Shown here: positions 24,725 to 34,032 of the stretch, one piece after another
Layout of the letters: every line of letters begins with the position of its first letter
Position numbering within the stretch: the stretch's first letter is position 1
NCBI GenBank assembly: GCA_964585385.1
Contig: CAZPDP010000015.1
Coordinates: 1-64,000, forward strand
DNA: 64,000 nt
Source: JAGXLC01 sp964585385
GTDB lineage: Bacteria > Bacteroidota > Bacteroidia > Bacteroidales > UBA12077
Direction: 5' to 3'
Program-made: the position numbers and the translations under genes
Notes under the pieces: generated by a model
Database searches by the model: none
Told to the model about the DNA's origin: nothing
What the model saw: only the letters and a program-made list of their open reading frames with translations

Positions 24725-26578
24725 ATGATAAAAGCGGATAAATTGTTAACAATCAACGATCAGATTGATGCCATAATACAGAAGGCTAAAAGTATGGAGT
24801 ATCAATATGAAGACAAGTTACAGAGGGTGCATCCTCTTTATCAGGCCAGTGCATTAAATCTACTGCATTATCTTGCGCTAAGAAGTTTTGATATTGAACA
24901 ACTGCAAACTCAGTTAAGATACATGGGTCTCCCCGATTTATCAAATATTGAAGGGCATGTTATGAATAGCTTGCTCACAATTAAAACCATTATCAATCAT
25001 TTAAGAGGGATTCGTGTTGTCGAAAAAGAGAAGGGAATTATCACCATTAAAAAGAGCGAGAAACTGCTTAAAAAAAATACAAAACGACTATTCGGATACA
25101 AATCCAGGAAAAGGCAAACCCGCATCATGGTAACTATTCCTTCCTCGGGAGCTGAGGATTATCAACTGATAAACCATCTTATCCGGCTCGGTATGAACAG
25201 CGGCAGAATTAATTGTGCTCACGATGGACCAGAAGAATGGGCTAAAATGATTGAAAATATTAAAAAATCGAACAAAACCCAGAATAAGAGTTGTAAAATT
25301 ATGATGGACCTTAGCGGGCCAAAGTTAAGAACGGGTTCTATGATGCCAGGACCACGGGTTATTCATATAAAACCCCAGCGTAATTCAATTGGTAAAGTAA
25401 TAAAACCCGCTAATCTGTGGATAGCACCCCCCGATGTTGCTCCTTCGGATAATACAGCAGATGCATTTATTCCGGTTGACGAGTTGCTAGTTAAAAAGAT
25501 TAAAAGAGGAAATACAATTCGGTTTACTGATTCGCGTGGAAAAAAATGTGAAATTACAATAGAAAGAAAACAAGGAAAAGGAAAATGGGGATCGTGTAGA
25601 GACTCCGCCTATATCACAACCGGCACCGAACTGATAATCCATAAGGTGAAACAAACAGGAAAAGAGAAAAACTTTGTCGGGGAATTGCTGCCTGTCGAAC
25701 AATATATTGTGCTGCATGAAGGAGATAAACTCGTTTTGCACAAGGATCCCAAACCCGGAGAGCCTGCACAATATAATCAAACCGGGAAGCTGCTCAAAGA
25801 AGCCCATATTTCATGCAGTTTACCTGAAGTTTTCGAATTTGTTAAACCCAATGATCCGGTCTTTTTAAATGACGGAAAAATTGAAGGGGTGGTCGAAATT
25901 GTGGACAATGACGAGATGCACATTCGGGTAACTTATGCAAAGAAATCAGGAAGTAAATTAAAAGCGGATAAAGGGATAAACCTCCCTGAAAGTGACCTGA
26001 AAATTAGCGGATTAACAAGCAAAGATAAAAATGACCTGGAGTTTGTAATGAAATCCGCTGATGCAGTGAATCTGTCATTTGTTAATCAGCCAGCCGACGT
26101 TGAAGAATTACTGGAAGAATTTAAAAAATTTGATTCGAGGTCTGGTTTAATCCTGAAAATTGAAACAAAAAAAGGATTTAAAAATTTACCCGAGATTCTT
26201 TTTGCTGCAATGCAAACATTTCCTGTCGGGATAATGATTGCAAGAGGAGATTTGGCCATTGAAACAGGCTGGAAAAATTTTGCAGGCATCCAGGAAGAAA
26301 TCCTTCGCATTAGCGAGGCTGCTCATCTTCCTAATATCTGGGCTACACAAGTACTGGAAAGCCTTGTGAAAAAAGGAGTCCCTACCCGTTCAGAAATTAC
26401 TGATGCTGCTCTTGCCCAGCGTTCTGAATGTGTGATGCTTAACAAAGGAACATACATTGAAAAAGGCGTTAAAGTTCTGGATAAGATTTTAATAAGGATG
26501 CAAAAATCTCAAAAGAAAAAGCAGACAATCCTGTCTAAACTGGAAAAGGCAGACAATCTGAAACTAGCTCATGACTAA
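24725..26578 (+). CDS. Divergent pyruvate-kinase-like enzyme
   Basis: 617 residues. About 125 helical N-terminal residues have no counterpart in classical pyruvate kinase. The barrel then follows, with the canonical FSHG region changed to RINCAHDGPEEW, MMDLSGPKLRTG intact (193-204), K478 in ILKIETKKGF, the Mg-binding segment IARGDLAIE (R507, D509) and TQVLESLVKKGVPTRSEITD. The B domain is enlarged by roughly 130 residues, and the C-terminal regulatory domain is missing. Phosphoryl-transfer residues look preserved, so an enzyme of the PEP/pyruvate fold is likely; the true substrate may differ. It sits 21 bases after the HD-PycTM gene. Confidence 0.82.
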   Translation: MIKADKLLTINDQIDAIIQKAKSMEYQYEDKLQRVHPLYQASALNLLHYLALRSFDIEQLQTQLRYMGLPDLSNIEGHVMNSLLTIKTIINHLRGIRVVEKEKGIITIKKSEKLLKKNTKRLFGYKSRKRQTRIMVTIPSSGAEDYQLINHLIRLGMNSGRINCAHDGPEEWAKMIENIKKSNKTQNKSCKIMMDLSGPKLRTGSMMPGPRVIHIKPQRNSIGKVIKPANLWIAPPDVAPSDNTADAFIPVDELLVKKIKRGNTIRFTDSRGKKCEITIERKQGKGKWGSCRDSAYITTGTELIIHKVKQTGKEKNFVGELLPVEQYIVLHEGDKLVLHKDPKPGEPAQYNQTGKLLKEAHISCSLPEVFEFVKPNDPVFLNDGKIEGVVEIVDNDEMHIRVTYAKKSGSKLKADKGINLPESDLKISGLTSKDKNDLEFVMKSADAVNLSFVNQPADVEELLEEFKKFDSRSGLILKIETKKGFKNLPEILFAAMQTFPVGIMIARGDLAIETGWKNFAGIQEEILRISEAAHLPNIWATQVLESLVKKGVPTRSEITDAALAQRSECVMLNKGTYIEKGVKVLDKILIRMQKSQKKKQTILSKLEKADNLKLAHD

Positions 26579-26614
26579 TAACACCTGTTTTTACTAACAG
26601 AAAGAAGAGTCATT

Positions 26615-29600
26615 ATGAAAGGTTTATTAAAAAAAATAAAAAACTTCTCTTTTACCCTCACAATTATTTTACTTATAGTATTTTCCTCGTGGGCCCAGAA
26701 TAATTATGAACTCCTTATTACTGGGAACGTAATGGGTAAATCCACGAACGATACATTACTGCAAAAGTGGATTCATGCTTCAGGGATAAAGGAAAATCAA
26801 GCTACAGTAATATTGGGAAATTTTTACAATCCCGTTAAATTTAAACTTCCTGAGGATTTTACTAAAAATGTGGATACTCCCCTGCTATTTGCTCCCGGTA
26901 AATACGAATGGGCGAATGGAAGAAGGGGTGGCAAAGAAATGATTAAAGATATAGAGGACGAACTTCCGGAAATTTATAGTGGAAACGTGTATATTCCGGA
27001 AGCTGCTTGTCCAAACCCAAAAGAAGTCATCTTAAACAATAACCTGGTAGTCATTCTGATTGACACATATTGGTGGGTCTATAAACACGACAGACGTTTT
27101 AAGAAGTGCGACATTGATACAAGGGCAGAAGCGCTTGTGAAGATTGAAGATGCCATCCGAAGGCATTATTCTTCGAAACATGTTGTAATTGCCGGTCATA
27201 ATTCCCTCAGGAGCTACGGAAACAGCGGAGGATATTTCTCATTGAAGCAATCACTTATACAAGCCCCGTATACATTATACAGGAAAACATTTGGCACAAG
27301 AGGAGACGTCAACCACCCTGATTATAAATTTTTCCTTGAAGGGATGCTCTCTCTGCTCAAAAGGTACCCGGACGTGATATACCTCTCTTCGGGAGATTCG
27401 AATTTGCAATATTTTTCAGAGGAAAAGGTACATTATTTTGTCGCCGGTTCGATGAGTCAGGGAGGTTTTGTACGGACCGACCTGCCTGAATTTGGAAGTT
27501 CTGAAAACGGCTTTGGCCGCTTATCTTTTTCAGCCGATGGCAGGAGCTCATTGATTTTTACAGGTGTTCACGACACATTGTTTCAAAAAGAAATATACCA
27601 CCGTAGTTTTAAGAAAAAAACCGGGCATAGAAAAACAGAAATTTCCGAACAGGATAGTATTAAATGTAAGGCAAGCAATCAATACAATATTGATGAAACT
27701 AAATACTTTTGGGTTGGAAAAAATTACAGGGAGGTTTGGGATACGCAGATTAAAGTGCCTGTTTTTGATATAAAAGAAAAAAAAGGTGGGCTAACAATAG
27801 AAAAAAGAGGAGGAGGACAACAAACCCAATCCCTAAGGTTAAATGACATGCATGGAAGGGATTATGTCCTCAGGTCACTGGAAAAATATACAGAAGGAGT
27901 TTTCCCGGATGATTTTAAGAATACGTTTGTCCTGGACATTGTTCAGGATCAAATTTCTGCATCCAATCCCTACGGGGCCCTGTTAGTGGCAGAACTGGCC
28001 AAATTTGCAGGGATATACCATACCAACCCCGAGATAGTTTATGTTCCCGATGACCCCAATCTGGGAATATACCGCCAGGATGTTGCCGGTAAACTTTATC
28101 TGTTTGAAGAGCGTCCTGATGACGATCGCAGTGACGTAGCCAGTTTCGGAAGGTCTAAAGATATCATATCCACTGAAGATGTGGTGGAAGAAATGTTTGA
28201 TGATGAAGACCATTATATAGATTCGGACGCAATTCTCAGGGCAAGATTATTCGATATAGTAATTAACGACTGGGACAGACATGACGATCAATGGAGGTGG
28301 GCAGGATTTAAGAAGGGGAAAAAAACAGTATACAAACCCATTCCACGTGACAGAGATCAGGTTTTTTTTGTAAATGAAGGGGTGATTCCATGGATTGCTG
28401 CAAGAAAATGGTTGTTACCAAAGATACAGGGTTTTGATGAGTATACGGAAAACATGGAAGGGCAGTCATACAACGCACGATTTTTTGATCGCACTTTCCT
28501 GATTTACAGTGAGTGGGAAGACTGGCTCGATCAAATTAACCTACTCAAATCCAGGCTAACAAGCGAAAAAATTGACAGCGCTGTATTGGCTTTTCCGGAA
28601 GAAATTCAGCCAATGTGTGCAAGTCAGACCGCAAGAATATTAAAAGAAAGGCTCAAAAATCTTGAACCCATGGCACGCAGGTTATACTTATCCCTTGCCG
28701 AAGAAGTCAATGTCACAGGAAATGATGAGGAAGATATTTTCGAGATAAGAGTTCCTAATGATACCATCATACATATTAAAGGGTATCACTTAAAAGATGC
28801 CCGGGAGAAAGGAGCAAAAATTTACGACAGAACCTTTTATGCTTCTGAAACGAAAAGAATACATATTTATAGCTTTGATGATGAAGATGAATTTCATATT
28901 GAAGGTGAGGCAGAAAACAAAATTCAGCTTACCATTATCGGCGGAGATGAGGAAGACAGAGTAGTTTATGAAGGAAAGGATACTCCGCGATTTGTAAAAA
29001 TTTATGACCAGAAGGATACGGACTTTTCACATCAATTAAGTTCGCGTATTAAAAACAATTACAGCGAGAATGAATTAGAATACGACCGTGAAGCTTTTGA
29101 ATATGATGTTGTTTATCCTGGCTTGTTTTTGGGATACAACCAGGATGATGGGATTTTCTGGGGTGGCGGACCTGTTTTTACTAAATATTCCCGTTACTTC
29201 CGGCAGAAATATAAAATATTTGCCAACTATGCTTTTGAAACCCGGGCATTTAATTTACTTTTAGCCGGAAAACATGTTTATCCGTTAAATGACCTGGAGC
29301 TGAATTTTTCTGCAGATATCAAAGCTCCCCGGTATGTCAACAATTTTTTCGGAATGGGCAACGAAACTTCCTGGTTGGTTAACAAATCAGAAAAACAATA
29401 CTATTGGCTCAGAATGGAACAATATTTAATAAAAGGCAATCTTACTAAAAAATTGCCCTATAATCCTTCGCATAACATGGGCCTGGACGTTTTCTATAAA
29501 TATACCCATGTGGAAGATACACCGAACCGATTTATTTCTGATTTACAGCTTAACGGACTTCCCTCTTTTGCTCTCGAGCGTCACAATTACGTAGGAATCT

Positions 29601-30184
29601 CCCTTAAGTATAGAATAAACACTTTATCTGACCGGCAATTAAAAACAGAAGAAGAATTCATTGGTAGCAATGTGTTGCCAACCAAAGGTTTTAAGGGTAA
29701 CTTGTCTGTAACTCAGCACATGGGACTTGATGAAAAAGCGTCGGATTTCACTAAATTTTCCGGTGATTTAAAAACTTATTTGAGTTTTGCCCAGCGTCCC
29801 AGATTTGTTTATGCTTTCAGACTGGGTGGGGAGAAAATCTGGGGCGACTATGTGTTTCATGAAGCGGCAAAGTTGGGACAAAAAACCAATTTGCGCGGAT
29901 TTCGAAGAACGAGGTTTTACGGAGATGCCTCATTGTATACCAACACGGAAGTTCGCATCAGGCTCAAACAGTTTAAAACGTATCTTTTAAATGGCATTTC
30001 AGGTGTTACTTTATTTCATGATGTGGGCAGAGTCTGGTTAGAGGAAGAAAGCTCATCGCAATGGCATCAGGGATATGGCATGAGCTTTTGGCTGGCTCCT
30101 TTTGATATGGCTTTATTTAATGTATCTTACTCCAGAAGCAATGAAGATGACCTGATTAATGTATCGTTGCACTATCAATTTTAA
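26615..30184 (+). CDS. Giant exported protein: pseudo-metallophosphatase, kinase-like middle, Omp85-type barrel
   Basis: 1189 residues with signal peptide. Residues 30-330 resemble the calcineurin-like phosphatase seen in related Bacteroidota proteins, but the metal motifs are lost: ILGNFYNP in place of LGDN-type, APGKYEW in place of GNHD, SSGDSNLQY in place of GHEHN. Residues 390-650 have a glycine-rich segment (KRGGGQQTQSLRLND) with a following VLRSLEK strand, then RLFDIVINDWDRHDDQWRW (D554, R555, H556) and YKPIPRDRDQVFF (D579, D581). This order resembles the catalytic loop and metal motif of HipA/FAM20/CotH-type kinases. The last 350 residues are a surface-antigen/Omp85-type barrel ending VSLHYQF. 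Kinase activity is inference. Confidence 0.75.
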   Translation: MKGLLKKIKNFSFTLTIILLIVFSSWAQNNYELLITGNVMGKSTNDTLLQKWIHASGIKENQATVILGNFYNPVKFKLPEDFTKNVDTPLLFAPGKYEWANGRRGGKEMIKDIEDELPEIYSGNVYIPEAACPNPKEVILNNNLVVILIDTYWWVYKHDRRFKKCDIDTRAEALVKIEDAIRRHYSSKHVVIAGHNSLRSYGNSGGYFSLKQSLIQAPYTLYRKTFGTRGDVNHPDYKFFLEGMLSLLKRYPDVIYLSSGDSNLQYFSEEKVHYFVAGSMSQGGFVRTDLPEFGSSENGFGRLSFSADGRSSLIFTGVHDTLFQKEIYHRSFKKKTGHRKTEISEQDSIKCKASNQYNIDETKYFWVGKNYREVWDTQIKVPVFDIKEKKGGLTIEKRGGGQQTQSLRLNDMHGRDYVLRSLEKYTEGVFPDDFKNTFVLDIVQDQISASNPYGALLVAELAKFAGIYHTNPEIVYVPDDPNLGIYRQDVAGKLYLFEERPDDDRSDVASFGRSKDIISTEDVVEEMFDDEDHYIDSDAILRARLFDIVINDWDRHDDQWRWAGFKKGKKTVYKPIPRDRDQVFFVNEGVIPWIAARKWLLPKIQGFDEYTENMEGQSYNARFFDRTFLIYSEWEDWLDQINLLKSRLTSEKIDSAVLAFPEEIQPMCASQTARILKERLKNLEPMARRLYLSLAEEVNVTGNDEEDIFEIRVPNDTIIHIKGYHLKDAREKGAKIYDRTFYASETKRIHIYSFDDEDEFHIEGEAENKIQLTIIGGDEEDRVVYEGKDTPRFVKIYDQKDTDFSHQLSSRIKNNYSENELEYDREAFEYDVVYPGLFLGYNQDDGIFWGGGPVFTKYSRYFRQKYKIFANYAFETRAFNLLLAGKHVYPLNDLELNFSADIKAPRYVNNFFGMGNETSWLVNKSEKQYYWLRMEQYLIKGNLTKKLPYNPSHNMGLDVFYKYTHVEDTPNRFISDLQLNGLPSFALERHNYVGISLKYRINTLSDRQLKTEEEFIGSNVLPTKGFKGNLSVTQHMGLDEKASDFTKFSGDLKTYLSFAQRPRFVYAFRLGGEKIWGDYVFHEAAKLGQKTNLRGFRRTRFYGDASLYTNTEVRIRLKQFKTYLLNGISGVTLFHDVGRVWLEEESSSQWHQGYGMSFWLAPFDMALFNVSYSRSNEDDLINVSLHYQF

Positions 30185-30188
30185 TTAA

Positions 30189-30830
30189 ATGATTATGAAG
30201 ATTTTATTATTATTGTTATTCATATTATTCCTTTCGGCATACTCTGTTGCAGCTCAGGATAAAATCTATTTAATTCGGCATGCCCCGGTTAACATAAACA
30301 AACCGAACTGGTGTACTGCGAAAACCGCCAGCCAATACAAATTAAAATACAACAGTGCTTCAATCGTTGCCTTTAACCCGGAAGAGGTTTTGGCAAAGAT
30401 TAATAATCCCCATACAATCGATACGATTTTTGTAAGTCCTCAGTCCAGGGCCCTGCAAACATCTGTGATGTTATTCCGAAATAGTGTGACGTACCGGATA
30501 GATAGTAATTTAATGGAATTAGACTACCCTGTAATTCAAATTCCCATTGTTAAACTACCCGTCGATGCCTGGCTGTTAATTTCCAGGATAAGCTGGATGA
30601 CTGGGATTAATGTGGGGGATAAACCAAGCTATAAACGAAGATTAAAAGATTTATCAGGCTTAACAGAAAGAATTCAAAAATATACTGAAAGACACGGACA
30701 AGCAGTAATAATAGCTCACGGATTCGTAAACAGGGAAATAATCAGATATTTTAAGAAAAACGGATGGAAACACAAGCACAAAGATGGATTTAAAAACTTA
30801 AGTGTTAATACACTAATAAAAACGAAATAG
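30189..30830 (+). CDS. Secreted histidine-phosphatase-family protein
   Basis: 213 residues with a signal peptide (cleavage near VAAQ, residue 23). Family motifs are in order: IYLIRHAP (RHA in place of RHG), SPQSRALQTS (second Arg) and IIAHGFVNREI (second catalytic His). The chain is short, as in the small phosphoglycerate-mutase-like branch. It probably acts in the periplasm on a phosphorylated small molecule or protein. It begins four bases after the Omp85 fusion, in the same operon. Confidence 0.85.
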   Translation: MIMKILLLLLFILFLSAYSVAAQDKIYLIRHAPVNINKPNWCTAKTASQYKLKYNSASIVAFNPEEVLAKINNPHTIDTIFVSPQSRALQTSVMLFRNSVTYRIDSNLMELDYPVIQIPIVKLPVDAWLLISRISWMTGINVGDKPSYKRRLKDLSGLTERIQKYTERHGQAVIIAHGFVNREIIRYFKKNGWKHKHKDGFKNLSVNTLIKTK

Positions 30831-30834
30831 TATT

Positions 30835-31791
30835 ATGGAAACCTCTGGCGCTTATAATTTATTATATCGTTCATTAGGAATTATGTTAATTCTAATGTAC
30901 GGATTATTTTTTGTTTTTTTGGTTTCCTGTTCTTACTCTACCAGAAATGAAAAGGAAAACAGTGACGGGTTTCCCTATAAACTATCCGAACCCGATACGA
31001 TATACCGTTTGCCCCATTCCCTCCGGGAAATTTCCGGTTTAGCCTGGTATAAGGAAAACAAATTACTTTGTGTCCAGGATGAAAAAGCCAGCATATATGT
31101 TTTTAATACAGAAACCGCCCAGGTTGTTGCAGAATATGAATTTGGAGAAGATGGAGATTTTGAAGGGATTGCAGTTTTTAAAGATACAGTTTATGCCTTA
31201 AGAAGCGATGGAACCCTTTTCATAATTAAAAATTTTGAAAGCAAATACCGGGAAATTGAAAAAGTTGAAACAAGGCTTAATAAATCTAACAATACAGAAG
31301 GTTTATGTTTCGATAAACACAATAATGTACTCTTAATAAGCAACAAAAATAAGCCGGGGATAAAGGAAAATGTAATAGAAGGTCGTAAAGCTGTCTATAG
31401 TTTTGACAGGAAAACAAAAAAAGTTAAAAAATCTCCTGAATATCTTATCAGCCTTTCAGAAATAGCAACATATAAAGAAAGGGGAGCCATTAAGGAGTTC
31501 TATATAAAAATAATCAAACAATTAAACTTGATTGATAATACCATTTATTTTCAACCAAGTGGTATTGCTATTCCTCCGGGAGATGATGAAAACATATATA
31601 TATTATCACATGTAGGAAAATTGTTAATTGTAATAAACAGGGAAAACAAAATACAGACAATTCATTCATTAAATAGCAACCTGTTTAAGCAACCAGAGGG
31701 AATCAGTTTTGACGAGAACGGTATTCTTTATATATCAAATGAAGGAAACAAAGGGACAGCCAATATTTTAAAATTTAGTCCGAATCATTAG
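30835..31791 (+). CDS. SdiA-regulated-type beta-propeller, probable lipoprotein
   Basis: 318 residues. An N-terminal helix ends in a plausible lipobox (FFVFLVSCSYS, Cys near residue 36), so the protein may be anchored as a lipoprotein after a long n-region. The remainder repeats propeller-type blades: LREISGLAWYKENKLLCVQD, GDFEGIAVFKDTVYAL, NTEGLCFDKHNNVLLIS, QPEGISFDENGILYISNEGN. This is the SdiA-regulated/SMP-30-like pattern, often with bound calcium. Function is unknown. It closes the operon that starts with the cyclase; 106 bases separate it from a TetR gene. Confidence 0.78.
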   Translation: METSGAYNLLYRSLGIMLILMYGLFFVFLVSCSYSTRNEKENSDGFPYKLSEPDTIYRLPHSLREISGLAWYKENKLLCVQDEKASIYVFNTETAQVVAEYEFGEDGDFEGIAVFKDTVYALRSDGTLFIIKNFESKYREIEKVETRLNKSNNTEGLCFDKHNNVLLISNKNKPGIKENVIEGRKAVYSFDRKTKKVKKSPEYLISLSEIATYKERGAIKEFYIKIIKQLNLIDNTIYFQPSGIAIPPGDDENIYILSHVGKLLIVINRENKIQTIHSLNSNLFKQPEGISFDENGILYISNEGNKGTANILKFSPNH

Positions 31792-31805
31792 GAAACTATT
31801 AAATA

Positions 31806-31859
31806 TTGAATTAAAAATTTTTCAATTATATTTGGATAAATAAGTAAACATTTACTAAC
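31806..31859 (+). promoter_or_regulatory. Promoter with TetR-type operator 5
   Basis: TTG at 31806-31808, 18 bases, then TATATTTG (31827-31834). The palindrome ATAAGTAAACATTTACTAAC (31840-31859) follows five bases later. The TetR start is 39 bases further on. The arrangement suggests autorepression. Confidence 0.72.
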
Positions 31860-31897
31860 TTTGAGGTAATTATAAACAATTATTAAATAAACTTAAT

Positions 31898-32473
31898 ATG
31901 TTGACCGAAAGACAACAACAGATCATAGATTCTTCCCTTGATCTTATATCGGAAAAAGGGATCCAGGGTCTCACAATTAAAAATCTTGCAGCAAAGATAG
32001 GCATCACAGAAGCAGCTATCTACAGACATTATAAAAACAAAGCGCAAATCTTGTCACACATACTCGACTCTTTTAAGATTGGTTCGGTATATGAATCCTT
32101 TAATAATGAAAATCTGCCAGCATTTGAAAAAATTGAACGGATCTTTATTTCTCATTTTCAGTTATTTACAAAACATCCTGAAATAGCGGCTGTAATCTTC
32201 TCTGAAGAACTTTTCAGAAATGAGACCGAATTAAAAGAAAAAGTTAAAAATACCATAAATACCAACAATCAAAACATTACACAAATTATTACTGAAGGTC
32301 AGAAGACAGGGAATGTCCGGGATGATATCCCGCCGGAAAGCATAGCGGTAATTACTATGGGCTCACTTCGATTACTGGTCAAAAAATGGGAGCTTAACAA
32401 TTACTCCTTCAACCTGATGGAAGAAGGAAAGAAACAAATAAACTCGCTTAAAATATTGCTGCAAAATAACTAA
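31898..32473 (+). CDS. TetR/AcrR-family transcriptional regulator
   Basis: 191 residues. The helix-turn-helix is EKGIQGLTIKNLAAKIGITE, continuing AAIYRHYKNK, close to the regulators at 5053 and 7462. The palindrome upstream is shared with the cyclase operon promoter (22142) and with the minus-strand heme-type operon (40822), so this protein may control both sides. The ligand domain gives no hint of its effector. Because three paralogues share a recognition helix, cross-regulation is likely. Confidence 0.93.
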   Translation: MLTERQQQIIDSSLDLISEKGIQGLTIKNLAAKIGITEAAIYRHYKNKAQILSHILDSFKIGSVYESFNNENLPAFEKIERIFISHFQLFTKHPEIAAVIFSEELFRNETELKEKVKNTINTNNQNITQIITEGQKTGNVRDDIPPESIAVITMGSLRLLVKKWELNNYSFNLMEEGKKQINSLKILLQNN

Positions 32474-32529
32474 TAAAATAGTTTTTGTATTAAGGTTTGT
32501 AATCAGTTACATATAAAAATTACATAGAT

Positions 32530-32928
32530 ATGAATAGATTAGAAAAAAAGTTACTCCGAATTTTATTAGCTGGATTATTTTTTCTTTTCATACCGGTCAT
32601 CAATGCATCTGCATGTGAAATTGACTTCGAAGTAATAAAGGGAGAAAAGGAAAGATATGAAAAAGGAGACACAATTATTGTTCATGTTGAAGTTACATTG
32701 ACCCATCGTACATGCCCGGTGGGTATCAAAAAAACCAAGTTTCGGATGAATGGATTAAAGGTGATAGCTGCCACCTCATGGACTCAGCAATCGACAATGG
32801 TATGGGACAGAAAGTTAAAAATTCTGGTAAAAAGCAATGAGGATGGTGAATTGATGCTTAATGGCAGACGCACCTGTGATAAAGACGGTGGATTCGGTTC
32901 ATTAAAACTGGAGGCAGTTCCATTATAA
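32530..32928 (+). CDS. Secreted protein of unknown function upstream of the NapH-like gene
   Basis: 132 residues with signal peptide (hydrophobic core LLRILLAGLFFLFIPVI, cleavage before ACEID). Three cysteines occur in the mature part: ACEIDFEVIKGEKERYEKGD, THRTCPVGIKKTKF and GRRTCDKDGGFGSL. The fold looks all-beta (immunoglobulin-like). No family name is recognised. It is 18 bases upstream of the ferredoxin-type membrane gene and is probably its periplasmic partner, perhaps in metal or redox handling; this is inference from position and the cysteines. Confidence 0.7.
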   Translation: MNRLEKKLLRILLAGLFFLFIPVINASACEIDFEVIKGEKERYEKGDTIIVHVEVTLTHRTCPVGIKKTKFRMNGLKVIAATSWTQQSTMVWDRKLKILVKSNEDGELMLNGRRTCDKDGGFGSLKLEAVPL

Positions 32929-32946
32929 ACAAAAAAACTGATTATT

Positions 32947-34032
32947 ATGAGAACACAACTTATTAAGCCTTACTTGATATTATATGTTCTGTTATCGCTT
33001 TTATTTCTGGGATCACAGCCAATCCTTGCACAGGAGGATGAGTTTGAGGAATTTCAGAAAGTGGAAAAGGAATCTTCTGACACAACTAAAGAAAAAGAAA
33101 CGGGTAATGAATTCCAGAGCATGGAGGAATCTGAATCTTCGGGTGATGAATTTCAATCGGTTGACGAAGATTTTGGAAGTGTAGCTCAGGAAGAAAAAGA
33201 AGTTAGTTATACCCGCCTCTACTGGGCAATAGGCATTCTTCTCTATACGATCCTGGCTGCTGTTTTCGTAAGATTCAGAACCACCCGTAAATTAAGAATT
33301 CTGTTTCTGGTAATTGCACTGGTATTCCTGGGCTTTTACAGGGGAGGTCCCGGAGTGATCTCCAGTTTTCAAAACACCTGGCTTGCAATTATCGGGGCAG
33401 AGTTAAACTGGCAGGCTATGGTATTGTTCGTTGGATTGCTCCCAATCACTTATTTTGCCGGAAGGATTTTCTGTGGCTGGGTCTGTTTTTTGGGGGCAAT
33501 ACAGGAATTGATTTACAATAATAAAATTAAAATCCTGCAAACGGAAAAAGCCCAATATGTTATGAGGATTATCCGTGGCGTGGCGCTTACCGTTTTACTC
33601 ATTCAGCTCATCATAGTCCCCCGGCTTCTCTGGCAGGAAATAGGTCCCTTCAGGGTTGCAGTAAACCTGTTCTCAGCCAATCTCACCGGTTACATCTTGC
33701 TGGGCATAATACTGGTCACATCGGTTTTTATCTACCGTCCTTTTTGCAAGATGCTCTGCCCGGTGGGGCTCTTGCTCGGGTTTATTGCTAAGATACCGGG
33801 AGCATCGGTGCTGGGAATAAATTCTTCGTGTGCGGGTTGTAAAATTTGTAACGATTCCTGCCGCATCAATGCGATAACCAGGGATAACAAAATCAGTAAA
33901 CTTGATAACCAGGAATGTATCCGATGCGGAGATTGCATGGATGACTGCAGAAAAGAAAGTATCTCATTCTATAACAAAAACAAAAAACACCATGACAAAA
34001 TCACACTTAAAAGCAACGCTGATCTTAATTAG
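32947..34032 (+). CDS. NapH/NosR-like membrane polyferredoxin
   Basis: 361 residues. A signal-like N-terminus is followed by an acidic low-complexity stretch with repeated (D/N)EF units (DEFEEFQ, NEFQSMEE, DEFQSVDED, residues about 33-77). Four to five helices follow, carrying the membrane cysteine motifs GRIFCGWVCFLGA and RPFCKMLCPVG. The C-terminus has two 4Fe-4S sites: CAGCKICNDSC and CIRCGDCMDDC. Proteins of this type pass electrons from quinol across the membrane to periplasmic or assembly partners. The 3' end overlaps the next gene by 41 bases. Confidence 0.87.
   Translation: MRTQLIKPYLILYVLLSLLFLGSQPILAQEDEFEEFQKVEKESSDTTKEKETGNEFQSMEESESSGDEFQSVDEDFGSVAQEEKEVSYTRLYWAIGILLYTILAAVFVRFRTTRKLRILFLVIALVFLGFYRGGPGVISSFQNTWLAIIGAELNWQAMVLFVGLLPITYFAGRIFCGWVCFLGAIQELIYNNKIKILQTEKAQYVMRIIRGVALTVLLIQLIIVPRLLWQEIGPFRVAVNLFSANLTGYILLGIILVTSVFIYRPFCKMLCPVGLLLGFIAKIPGASVLGINSSCAGCKICNDSCRINAITRDNKISKLDNQECIRCGDCMDDCRKESISFYNKNKKHHDKITLKSNADLN

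Noticed and set aside
24725..26578. Ordinary glycolytic pyruvate kinase
   Set aside because: The regulatory domain is missing and two large insertions are present; I keep the looser name pyruvate-kinase-like.
33902..33991. Upstream extension of the barrel gene
   Set aside because: It would lie inside the polyferredoxin reading frame and hide the signal peptide that starts at 33992.
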